58,406 bases of DNA from Desulfovermiculus sp041686195 (GTDB taxonomy: Bacteria > Desulfobacterota > Desulfovibrionia > Desulfovibrionales > Desulfothermaceae), in contig JAWLEI010000010.1 of NCBI GenBank assembly GCA_041686195.1, forward strand, positions 1 to 58,406, in the 5' to 3' direction. Below the pieces are notes generated by a model. The model saw only the letters and a program-made list of their open reading frames with translations, was not told where the DNA came from and did no database searches. Both the position numbers and the translations under genes were made by a program. Below are positions 1-7,571 of this stretch, piece by piece; position 1 is the first letter of the stretch, and each line of letters starts with the position of its first letter.

Positions 1-320
1 GCTTTTTGGAGGAAAACGATTTCCGACATCTGGTGGTCCTGCATAAGGGCAAGGCCGTGGGGTATGTGCACAGAAGGCAGCTGCGGGAAGAGCATGCTCC
101 GGTCCAGGAACTGGCCGTGCCCTACCCGGTGCGGGTGGACGCGGATATGGCTTTAAAAGACGTCATGTCCTTTATGCTCATGCATGACATGCGAGTCCTG
201 GCGGTTATGGATGAGGAAGGCAATTTTGCCGGAACCATTGCCTACGATCATATCCAGAAGCGGATCTTGCAGATGTATGCCGGGGAAGGCGAGGATTCAA
301 CCGGGGCAAACCCGAGATGA
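1..320 (+). CDS. Osmoprotectant ABC transporter ATPase, C-terminal CBS part (5' truncated)
   Basis: Only the last ~105 codons are inside the window; the reading frame is already open at base 3, so the real start lies upstream. The visible part is a CBS-type regulatory domain, with a core around DVMSFMLMHDMRVLAVMD followed by GTIAYDHI. This domain sits at the C-terminus of OpuCA/ProV-type glycine betaine/choline ABC ATPases, where it is thought to sense ionic strength. The Walker motifs are not visible. The stop is followed after about 12 bp by the first permease, so this is the first visible gene of a four-gene importer operon. A different CBS protein is possible in principle, but the context makes the ATPase much more likely. 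Confidence 0.8.
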   Translation, partial: FLEENDFRHLVVLHKGKAVGYVHRRQLREEHAPVQELAVPYPVRVDADMALKDVMSFMLMHDMRVLAVMDEEGNFAGTIAYDHIQKRILQMYAGEGEDSTGANPR

Positions 321-332
321 GGCGGTGCTGTG

Positions 333-1004
333 ATGATGGTATGGGATTATATTGTCAACAATACTCCCAAGTGTATTGAGTTGACCCTGGAGCATATTTT
401 CATTGTCGGCCTAGCCTGTTCCCTGGCCATTGTGATCGGGGTACCCATTGGCGTTGCCATAACCCGAAACAAGAACCTGGCCAGCAAGGTGATCAATACA
501 GCCAATATCTTTATGACTACCCCGTCCATTGCCTTGTTCGGCATTATGATCCCCTTGCTGGCCCCTTTTGGGCATGGACTGGGCAAGGTCCCGGCCATTA
601 CCGCCCTTGTTCTCTACAGTCAGCTGCCAATCATCCGCAATACCTATGTAGCCATTCAAAATGTTCCCCCTGAACTGGTGGATGCAGGACGGGGATTGGG
701 CATGACCAGCTGGCAGAGACTGAAGGAGATCGAGATTCCCCTGGCCGTTCCGGTCATCATTGCCGGGCTGCGCACTGCCGCGGTTATGAGCATCGGCATT
801 GCCGCCATTGCCGCCTATATCGGGGCCGGCGGACTGGGCGTGCTCATCCAGCAGGGCATCGGACGCTCCTATGAACCCATGATTCTGACCGGAGCGCTTT
901 TGGTTTCCGTGTTGGCCATTTTCGTGGACGGCTTTATGGCCGGGCTGGAAAGCCTGGTCACCCCCAAAGGAATCAAAGTGGGCAGGAGGTTGAGGCATGG
1001 CTAA
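333..1004 (+). CDS. Osmoprotectant (glycine betaine/choline) ABC transporter permease 1
   Basis: This is an inner-membrane permease of about 223 residues, of the OpuCB/OpuCD/YehW type. It has several hydrophobic segments and the EAA-type cytoplasmic loop (DAGRGLGMTSWQRLKEIEIP) that contacts the ATPase, followed by the usual IGAGGLG segment. The family imports compatible solutes such as glycine betaine, choline or carnitine; the exact substrate cannot be read from sequence. GTG (330) and two ATGs (333, 336) lie in tandem; ATG 333 has the best distance from the GAGGCGG stretch upstream. The gene overlaps the next permease by 8 bp, which implies translational coupling. Confidence 0.88.
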   Translation: MMVWDYIVNNTPKCIELTLEHIFIVGLACSLAIVIGVPIGVAITRNKNLASKVINTANIFMTTPSIALFGIMIPLLAPFGHGLGKVPAITALVLYSQLPIIRNTYVAIQNVPPELVDAGRGLGMTSWQRLKEIEIPLAVPVIIAGLRTAAVMSIGIAAIAAYIGAGGLGVLIQQGIGRSYEPMILTGALLVSVLAIFVDGFMAGLESLVTPKGIKVGRRLRHG

Positions 1005-1734
1005 CATTCTGACCCGAATCTACCGGTTGATAATGGTCGTGGTGCTGCTGACTGCCGGAGTGCTCCTGGATCGGACCGGCATGCTGGAATACATGGCCGA
1101 TCCCTATGAGTTCGCTTATATTCTGGCTTTGGCTCGTCAGCATGTGGTTATGGTGGCTGTGGCCATGCTTTTGGCTACCGCCCTGGGGGTGAGTGTAGGC
1201 ATTATTTTTACCCGGGCCCGGATGAAAAAGTACGCCGGAATTGTCATGTACATCGTGGGTCTGGGCCAGACAATCCCTTCTCTGGCCGTTTTGGCTATTG
1301 TCATGAGCTTTATGGGCATTGGGTTTAAGCCGGCCATTTTTGCCCTGTTTACCTATTCGGTCTTACCCATAGCCAGAAACACCTTAGCCGGAATCAACGC
1401 GGTGCCCAACTGGCTCCTGGATGCGGCCAAAGGCATGGGCATGAACAACCGCCAGATCCTTATTCACGTTGAACTGCCCAATGCCATGCAGGTCATGCTC
1501 ACCGGCTTTCGGGTCTCCCTGGTCATCTGCATCGGGACCGCAGCCCTGGCCTTTTTGATCGGGGCCGGTGGTCTGGGCGAGCAGATCTTCATGGGTATCG
1601 ATCTCATGCGCACGGATAAGCTCCTGGCCGGGGCCATTCCGACCATTCTTTTGGCCCTGTTGGCCGATTATCTGTGCGAGTTTTTGGGCCTGATTCTTGT
1701 TCCCAAGGGCTTGCGTCTGGAACAGGCACTGTAA
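997..1734 (+). CDS. Osmoprotectant ABC transporter permease 2
   Basis: This second membrane subunit (245 residues) is homologous to the first. It has an N-terminal hydrophobic anchor, a core with LGQTIPSLAVLAIV, the EAA loop (DAAKGMGMNNRQILIHVELP) and IGAGGLGEQI. OpuC/Osm-type importers need two permeases, so the pair probably forms the heterodimeric channel. The ATG at 997 has an AGGAGG ribosome site about 7 bp upstream, inside the previous gene. The order here is ATPase, permease, permease, binding protein; the Bacillus opuC order puts the binding protein between the permeases. Confidence 0.88.
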   Translation: MANILTRIYRLIMVVVLLTAGVLLDRTGMLEYMADPYEFAYILALARQHVVMVAVAMLLATALGVSVGIIFTRARMKKYAGIVMYIVGLGQTIPSLAVLAIVMSFMGIGFKPAIFALFTYSVLPIARNTLAGINAVPNWLLDAAKGMGMNNRQILIHVELPNAMQVMLTGFRVSLVICIGTAALAFLIGAGGLGEQIFMGIDLMRTDKLLAGAIPTILLALLADYLCEFLGLILVPKGLRLEQAL

Positions 1735-1782
1735 ATAATTGATCCGAGGAATTTCATCATTAACTCACAAGGAGGCTTTGTT

Positions 1783-2694
1783 ATGTCCCTGCATAAACTG
1801 ATGTTGACCAGTCTGGCGGTCGTTTTGGGTCTGTGTCTGCTGGCTCCAGGGCCAGCGCAGGCGGAGAAGAAGATCGCAGTGGGCGGAAAAAACTTTACCG
1901 AACAGTACATCCTGGCCAATTTTGCTAAAGTTTTGTTGGAGGAAAACGGTTTCGACGTGGAAATGAAGACCGGAGTGGGCTCCTCTGTCTGTCGCCAGTC
2001 CCTGGAGCACGGGCAAATCGATATGTACTTCGAGTACACCGGAACCGGATATACAGTCTTTTTGAAGCAGGATGACAAGGAGATCATGAGTGATGCGGAG
2101 AAGGTGTATGAGTATGTGAAGAAGGCCGACGCCAAGAACGATCTGGTTTGGCTGGAGCCCTTGCAGTTCAACAACACCTACACCCTGCTCATGCGCGAGG
2201 ACCAGGCCAAAGAACTTGGCATCTCCTCCATCAGTGATCTGGCCCGGTATATGAATGAGAATCCGGATGAATTAACCATTGGGGTCAACGCCGAGTTCTG
2301 GGAGCGGCCAGACGGGTTCAAGCCCTTGATGAAGCTCTATGACTTCCAGGTGCCCTATGGCAAGGTGAAAAAGATGGATTCCGGCCTGGTCTATCAGGCC
2401 CTGCGGGATGAAAACGTGGATGTGTCCATGGGCTTTGCCACTGACGGGCGCATTTCCGCTTTCGGGTTTGTTACCCTGGAGGATGACCAAAACTACTTTC
2501 CGACTTACAATCCAAGCCCTGTAGTCCGGAAAGATGCCCTGGAAAAGTATCCGGAGCTGAAGGAAATCTTTCAGCCCTTGTCTGAAAAGTTGACAACCGA
2601 AGAAATGCAGAAACTCAATGCCCAGGTGGATCTGGAAGATCAAGACGAAGAAAAGACGGCTAGGGGCTGGCTGGAAGCCAATGATATTATCTAG
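1783..2694 (+). CDS. Osmoprotectant ABC transporter substrate-binding protein
   Basis: This is an OpuAC/OsmX-type binding protein of 303 residues. A signal peptide covers roughly residues 1-27, ending PAQAEKK. There is no lipobox cysteine at the cleavage site, so it is probably soluble in the periplasm. The mature start VGGKNFTEQYILA is typical of quaternary-amine binding proteins, and the fold continues to the end (VDLEDQDEEKTARGWL). The likely ligand is glycine betaine, choline or a related solute. The ATG has a strong AAGGAGG site. It is the last gene of the importer operon and is followed directly by a strong terminator. High-level import of compatible solutes would suit a saline habitat. 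Confidence 0.9.
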   Translation: MSLHKLMLTSLAVVLGLCLLAPGPAQAEKKIAVGGKNFTEQYILANFAKVLLEENGFDVEMKTGVGSSVCRQSLEHGQIDMYFEYTGTGYTVFLKQDDKEIMSDAEKVYEYVKKADAKNDLVWLEPLQFNNTYTLLMREDQAKELGISSISDLARYMNENPDELTIGVNAEFWERPDGFKPLMKLYDFQVPYGKVKKMDSGLVYQALRDENVDVSMGFATDGRISAFGFVTLEDDQNYFPTYNPSPVVRKDALEKYPELKEIFQPLSEKLTTEEMQKLNAQVDLEDQDEEKTARGWLEANDII

Positions 2695-2725
2695 GAAGCT
2701 CGACTGCAATGGATGACGTTAAGTA

Positions 2726-2758
2726 AGCAAAAGCCGGAGATTTCTCCGGCTTTTTGCT
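2726..2758 (+). terminator. Rho-independent terminator of the osmoprotectant operon
   Basis: A 10-bp perfect stem, AAGCCGGAGA (2731-2740) with TCTCCGGCTT (2743-2752), has a two-base spacer and is followed by a T run. Flanking AGCAA/TTTGCT pairs lengthen the stem. It lies 30 bp after the binding-protein stop. Confidence 0.9.
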
Positions 2759-2770
2759 TTGTCTCAATTC

Positions 2771-2910
2771 AGCTTTGCCTCCGGCAAATCTGAAATATTT
2801 TTTTTGCCCCAAAGCGGGCAAAAAACGTTTTGCTGAGAGGGTCACTCTTTATCCCCAGGGTCCTCCCTGAGGATGCCTTTTTCTTATGGCTCCGGCCATC
2901 TTCTTATTAT
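2771..2910 (+). repeat. Dispersed intergenic hairpin element, copy A
   Basis: Two hairpins in tandem: TTTGCC-TCC-GGCAAA (2774-2788), then a T-rich stem TTTTTTGCCC (2800-2809) pairing with GGGCAAAAAA (2816-2825) around a CAAAGC loop. A further shared block follows, with GGTCCTCCCTG and CTTATGGCTCCGGCCATC, which recurs after the M16 genes near 21,840. This fills most of the 358-bp gap before the GlmS-like gene. No gene is visible in the gap. Confidence 0.75.
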
Positions 2911-3052
2911 TTCGACATGTTACATAGAGATTGATATGTTAGCTACATTCTTGTTTCATAAGAGCCCCGTCAATGACAGCACTGAATTGTTTTTGTTTTT
3001 CAAGCGTGAACCTGGAACTGTGAACCACGAAACCCAGAACATGGATTAACCA

Positions 3053-6000
3053 ATGTGCGGAATAGTTGTCTACTGCGGCCAGGCGGAGAATCCCCTGACC
3101 CGGATTCTGACCGGGATGTGGTCCATTATTTACCGGGCTCCGGACAGCACCGGAATAGGTGTGTTCGGGGACGAACTGGAACCGATTCGGACCAGGAAGG
3201 CCGTGGGTTCAGTAGTCGATCTGGTCCAGAGCCTGAACCAGAATCCTTTGACCGTGCGCACTGGTGCAGAGCTGGTTACCTGCTTTGTGTCCCCAGATGC
3301 CGGACCGGAAGGGATTTGGGAAGGACAACGCCGCCTTTTGCAGTTTGAAGGTCTGCCCCTGGATCGCTTCCAGGCCATAGAGCAAGGCCGGGAGAATTTC
3401 CCCACTTGGTCAGAGCTCAAGGATACCCAGGGAGAGAGGAGATTGGAGCCCGGTTTGCCGGGAAGTCCCCGGGCCGGAGTCGAGCTGCGCATATCCACGG
3501 CCAGGGACCTGCGAGAGGTCATCCGGACCAGTATTATTGACTTCGATCTGCCGCCTTTGGTGGTCAAATCCATCCTGTCTCACGAAGTGCAGGACACCTT
3601 GGACCAAATGGCGGCAGAAGGCAGGTTGCCTCTGCCTGCCCAGAGTATATTGGAGGATTTGGACCGGCTCTTTGAAGGGATGGTGGACAGAGGCCGGCCA
3701 CCGCGACCTTTGCGCGAAGAGATTGAATTGCCGGATACGTCTCCTTACGCCCGCCGCTATCTGTGGCAGGCCTTGACCCGAACGCCGCTCTTCCTGCCGG
3801 CCGACTATGATCGGGACGGGGTGCGCCATCTGTTCTGGCTTCTGGATGCACTGGTCATGAGTCGGTTTGGCCAGAGCAGGCAGGTCAACGAGAGGTTACA
3901 GTCTCTTTTCACTCACATGCGGCTGGGACGTGGTTTGTCCGCTCTGCATTGGCAGAGCTTGTATCGGGCTGAACGGGCCTTAAATGTGTACGGTACGGCC
4001 GCAGCCGCAGTTTATACCTTTTTGCAGCAGGAACAGGCTTCCAGGATGGGCAAAGAGCCGCCTCCCTGGGCCCAGGACCCAGTCGGCCAGACCCACCCCC
4101 GATTCTTGCAGGCCTTGAGCCAACCAGCTCTGGCCCATGGCCGATGGGCTATTCAGTCTCAGGTCACCTTGCAGAACACACATCCTTTTTTGGATCAGGA
4201 AGGAATGAGATGCGCCTGTGTCAATGGGCAGTTCAGCAGTGAAGTGGAATACAGGGTACGGCATTTCTTGACCCGGGTGGCTGGTATTCGCCTGCGCAGT
4301 GAGAACTCCACTGAATATTTTACCCAATTATGGGGACTGTACGCCAAGGTGTTTTCCCGGGAACAGTCCAGATACGAGGCCATTCGGGAGCAGGTTGCTC
4401 TGGGGCTGGAAGATTTGGCTGTTGGCAGTCAGGCCATCGATCATCAGGTCTATAAGCGCCTGCAGGGGGCATCTGCCGAAGAAATTGAGGAGTTGGCCTT
4501 TGTTCAGGCAGTGCGGGTCATGATCCAGGATGGAGGGCAGGTGGCTGTAGCCGGAATGAGTCTGGTTTCTCCCCACAGGGTTTTTGCCTCCAGCCACAAC
4601 CGCCCGGTATTTGTGGTCCGACGCCAGGAAACAGAGGAGTTCATGCTGGTTTCGGATGTGAATGCGGCCCTGGGACTCTTTCCCCAGTCCATGATCCAGG
4701 AGGGAGCCGGAAAATTGCAGCGCCTGATGGAAGATCAGGCTCGTTCGTCTCTGGTCATGGGTGCGAACAGCAATTCCAAATCCCAGTCCCAGACGGAGCA
4801 GGATGCTATTTTAAAACGTTTTCAGGTTCAGGTCATCCCTCTGGAAGGAGAAGAACTCCTGGCCCGGATCAAGACACGCTGGCAGGGAGGGCTGGCCAAA
4901 CGGGAAGTCCAGATCACTGATCTGGATGGACGGGAACAGGGTGAAATTGAGCCCTTCACCACGCACCTCTCTCCGGTGCAGATCAAGCGCAATCTGAACC
5001 AAACCTTTTATGAAACGCATGTACAGGAGATTCCGGATCGATTGCAGGAGATCCTGGACGCGTATCTTCCAGCCGGTAATCAACCGGATTTGTCCCGGTT
5101 CCCGGTCAGGATGCGCTTGCTCAGGCGCCGTTTCGGTCAGGGCCTGACCTCGTTGCGCCGCCTGTTCCTGGTAGGGATGGGCTCGTCGTATCATGTGGCG
5201 GCTATGGCCAAAAGCCTTATTCAGGAACTGGCGCCAGATCTGCCGGTAGTTGTTCAGAGTCCGGTGGAAATCGACAATGTGGCCAAGAGCATCAATCCGG
5301 ACCGGGATCTGGTGATCATGCTCAGCTGGTCTGGGACCACCTCGGATATGGTTCAGCTGGCCAAGGATATGCGCAGCAACCACATCACTGCGCTGGGGAT
5401 CACGGAAAAGCCTTTCGCCGATTTGGGCCTTGCTTTACGCAAGAGCGGAGGAGTAATCCCGGCCATGAGCGGGGAAGAGGTCACGGTCAGCGGGGTCAAA
5501 AGCATGCTCTGCATGCTCATGGACCTGGAGCTGTTGGCCCTGGCCTTACTCACTGAGCTTGGATACCAAAAAAAGGCTGCGACTGTAGGGCGAAGGCTCT
5601 ACGATCTGCCCCGAATCCTAAAGGATATGCATCAAGAGGATCTGTATCGAACCTGGAGCCGGGAGCAATGCGCTGATTATGCCAGCAGTCTGTGCCATGT
5701 GATCATAGATGCCCAGCATTCCGTGGGATCAGGAACAGAGATCTCCTTGAAGCTGGAAGAAAACAGCTGGGTATCAATGGGCAAGACCTTTGATTTCCGC
5801 AATGTAGAGCCCCATATCTTCGATAACTGGAATGACCAGAATCTGATTGTGGTCAATGCCACCAATCGAGCCAGACTGCAGGAAGCCTTGTTTTGCATGC
5901 GCAGCCTGGACAACAGAAAAGTACCCTTTGTGTGCACAACTTTTGAACATGAAAGTCTGGACACTATTCGTGATGTGTGCGGAAGACGGGTTCTCGTCCT

Positions 6001-7546
6001 GCCCAAGGCCGACGATTTGATCCAGCCCTTTGTGGATCTTTTTTTCTACCTCCAATTCGGCTTGGATTACGGTTTGGCCCATGGCCGCCAGCCAGGAGAA
6101 TTCCCCCGGAACAGAGCCAAATCGGTGACCGCCAGCCGCAGCCGTCCCCAATCCATGCCTGGTCCGGGCCGGGAGATGTCTGCCTTAGAGGCGGTGAATG
6201 AAAAGTGGCTGGCTCACGTGAGCGAAAGAGGCCCTGGTTTTGATGAGGATACCACAGCCTGGGAGCAAGCCCGGGTCCGGGAATGGGAGGGCCGGATATA
6301 CCGGGACATGCGCAGCCTGAGCAGGATTTTGACCGCAGATGATCCCCTGGCCCAGCTTATGGTTCGGCCGGAACAGGCGGTCCAGGACCTGGCGGAGATA
6401 CTTTGGGATCAGTTGGCTGTAGATGGTGAGATGGTTTTTATGCCCTTGGACAAAGCGGCTGACGCCACGGCCAGAACAGTAGCCAAACAATGGACGTCTT
6501 TGCTGTCCTGCCCTATCCGGGTTGATTCCCCCGGGGCCAGCCTGCGGGCTCCGGGAGAGGACAGTTTAATTGTCTTTTTGGCCTCCCAAGAGCCTGAAGA
6601 CTATGTGCTGGATGGATTTCTACCCGATGTGGATTTGAATTGCCTGTGGATCGGGCCGCAATTGAATCCGCATTTTGCCCGGGCCTTTACCCGGGTTTCC
6701 GGGTATGCCCCGCTTCGTGATTTGGGGCTTTTTTGCTGTCAGGATGTCCTTTATGCTGCTCTGTCCTTGTTTTTTATCCATCTTTGGGAGCAAAAGGCTC
6801 CGGATAAGGCCAGGATCTTAAAACAGCACTTCAGTCTGGCCGGTCTGGTTGTTGATGCGGTCCAAAACGATACAGCCCTGCACCAGGACCTGGTCCGGGC
6901 GATACAGGACAATCGTGATTACTTGACCGCCCTGTTCATTGGTCCGGCCACTGGGAACGGCCTGGCCTGGGTGCAGCGTTTTGACCAGCATGGAGAAAAG
7001 ATTCTGGAATGGTACCCGTTTGGGGCCAGTTCCCACGGGCCCCTGGTCACAGTCGACAACCGGGTGCAGGAAAAGTTCGTGGTTGTGACCGGGCGGGAAG
7101 AGATGCTGGCTGTTTACGGACAGGATCAAGTACAAAGATGGGAACGGAAGTATTTTAACTCTCATCTCACCCAGCAGATATGGACCGAGTCCGGCAATGT
7201 GGTCAAGACCGCCCCGGTCTCTGCCTTTTTTGCCCAGGGGCAGTGGTTTGTACCTGAACTTAAGCCCGGATATGACTGCCGGCAGGACAATATGATCCTC
7301 ATCGACGCTTGTTCAGAGCGGGCCTATGGCCAGGCCCTGGATGAGCTGGCCACCTTTGGCTGCCGTTTTGCCCGGATGACGGTGTTATCTCAGGCCGCCT
7401 TCGCCCGCCAGGGAAGGCTGGCCGGGATGAATGCCCATCCCATCAGCCATTTATTGCTTTTGCCAGATCTGGGGGCCCCGGTGTCAGACTATCTCCTGCC
7501 CTTTGCCCATACCCTCTTGAGCACGGCCATGGCCGCCCAAAGTTAA
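3053..7546 (+). CDS. Giant GlmS-like protein: split glutaminase domain, SIS domains and a long C-terminal extension
   Basis: This 1497-residue protein resembles glucosamine-6-phosphate synthase (GlmS, usually ~600 residues), which makes glucosamine-6-phosphate from fructose-6-phosphate and glutamine. The N-terminus MCGIVVYCG places the nucleophile Cys right after Met, which fixes the start. The class II glutaminase domain appears split: residues 1-80 hold YRAPDSTG, and residues ~355-425 resume with HGRWAIQSQ, VNGQF and SENSTE. About 270 unfamiliar residues lie between. An SIS domain at ~700-835 has GMGSSYH, SWSGTTSD and SGEEVTVSGVKS. A second at ~870-1010 ends in PRNRAKSVT, the GlmS tail carrying the ring-binding Lys. 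Residues ~1120-1497 add another SIS-like region with FGASSHGPLVTVD. The gene stands alone on this strand with no clear ribosome site. The fold is clear; the substrate is not. Confidence 0.82.
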   Translation: MCGIVVYCGQAENPLTRILTGMWSIIYRAPDSTGIGVFGDELEPIRTRKAVGSVVDLVQSLNQNPLTVRTGAELVTCFVSPDAGPEGIWEGQRRLLQFEGLPLDRFQAIEQGRENFPTWSELKDTQGERRLEPGLPGSPRAGVELRISTARDLREVIRTSIIDFDLPPLVVKSILSHEVQDTLDQMAAEGRLPLPAQSILEDLDRLFEGMVDRGRPPRPLREEIELPDTSPYARRYLWQALTRTPLFLPADYDRDGVRHLFWLLDALVMSRFGQSRQVNERLQSLFTHMRLGRGLSALHWQSLYRAERALNVYGTAAAAVYTFLQQEQASRMGKEPPPWAQDPVGQTHPRFLQALSQPALAHGRWAIQSQVTLQNTHPFLDQEGMRCACVNGQFSSEVEYRVRHFLTRVAGIRLRSENSTEYFTQLWGLYAKVFSREQSRYEAIREQVALGLEDLAVGSQAIDHQVYKRLQGASAEEIEELAFVQAVRVMIQDGGQVAVAGMSLVSPHRVFASSHNRPVFVVRRQETEEFMLVSDVNAALGLFPQSMIQEGAGKLQRLMEDQARSSLVMGANSNSKSQSQTEQDAILKRFQVQVIPLEGEELLARIKTRWQGGLAKREVQITDLDGREQGEIEPFTTHLSPVQIKRNLNQTFYETHVQEIPDRLQEILDAYLPAGNQPDLSRFPVRMRLLRRRFGQGLTSLRRLFLVGMGSSYHVAAMAKSLIQELAPDLPVVVQSPVEIDNVAKSINPDRDLVIMLSWSGTTSDMVQLAKDMRSNHITALGITEKPFADLGLALRKSGGVIPAMSGEEVTVSGVKSMLCMLMDLELLALALLTELGYQKKAATVGRRLYDLPRILKDMHQEDLYRTWSREQCADYASSLCHVIIDAQHSVGSGTEISLKLEENSWVSMGKTFDFRNVEPHIFDNWNDQNLIVVNATNRARLQEALFCMRSLDNRKVPFVCTTFEHESLDTIRDVCGRRVLVLPKADDLIQPFVDLFFYLQFGLDYGLAHGRQPGEFPRNRAKSVTASRSRPQSMPGPGREMSALEAVNEKWLAHVSERGPGFDEDTTAWEQARVREWEGRIYRDMRSLSRILTADDPLAQLMVRPEQAVQDLAEILWDQLAVDGEMVFMPLDKAADATARTVAKQWTSLLSCPIRVDSPGASLRAPGEDSLIVFLASQEPEDYVLDGFLPDVDLNCLWIGPQLNPHFARAFTRVSGYAPLRDLGLFCCQDVLYAALSLFFIHLWEQKAPDKARILKQHFSLAGLVVDAVQNDTALHQDLVRAIQDNRDYLTALFIGPATGNGLAWVQRFDQHGEKILEWYPFGASSHGPLVTVDNRVQEKFVVVTGREEMLAVYGQDQVQRWERKYFNSHLTQQIWTESGNVVKTAPVSAFFAQGQWFVPELKPGYDCRQDNMILIDACSERAYGQALDELATFGCRFARMTVLSQAAFARQGRLAGMNAHPISHLLLLPDLGAPVSDYLLPFAHTLLSTAMAAQS

Positions 7547-7571
7547 AATATTTTGGCAGCCAAAATATTTT
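7545..7571. terminator. Bidirectional terminator-like hairpin between the GlmS-like gene and hrpB
   Basis: AAAATATTTTGGC (7545-7557) is perfectly complementary to GCCAAAATATTTT (7559-7571). It sits between converging stop codons and overlaps the hrpB stop. The A/T-rich outer arms provide a T run on either strand. Confidence 0.7.

Noticed and set aside
2940..3052. glmS ribozyme upstream of the GlmS-like gene
   Set aside because: No ribozyme core or pairing pattern is evident, and the element is mainly known from Gram-positive bacteria.
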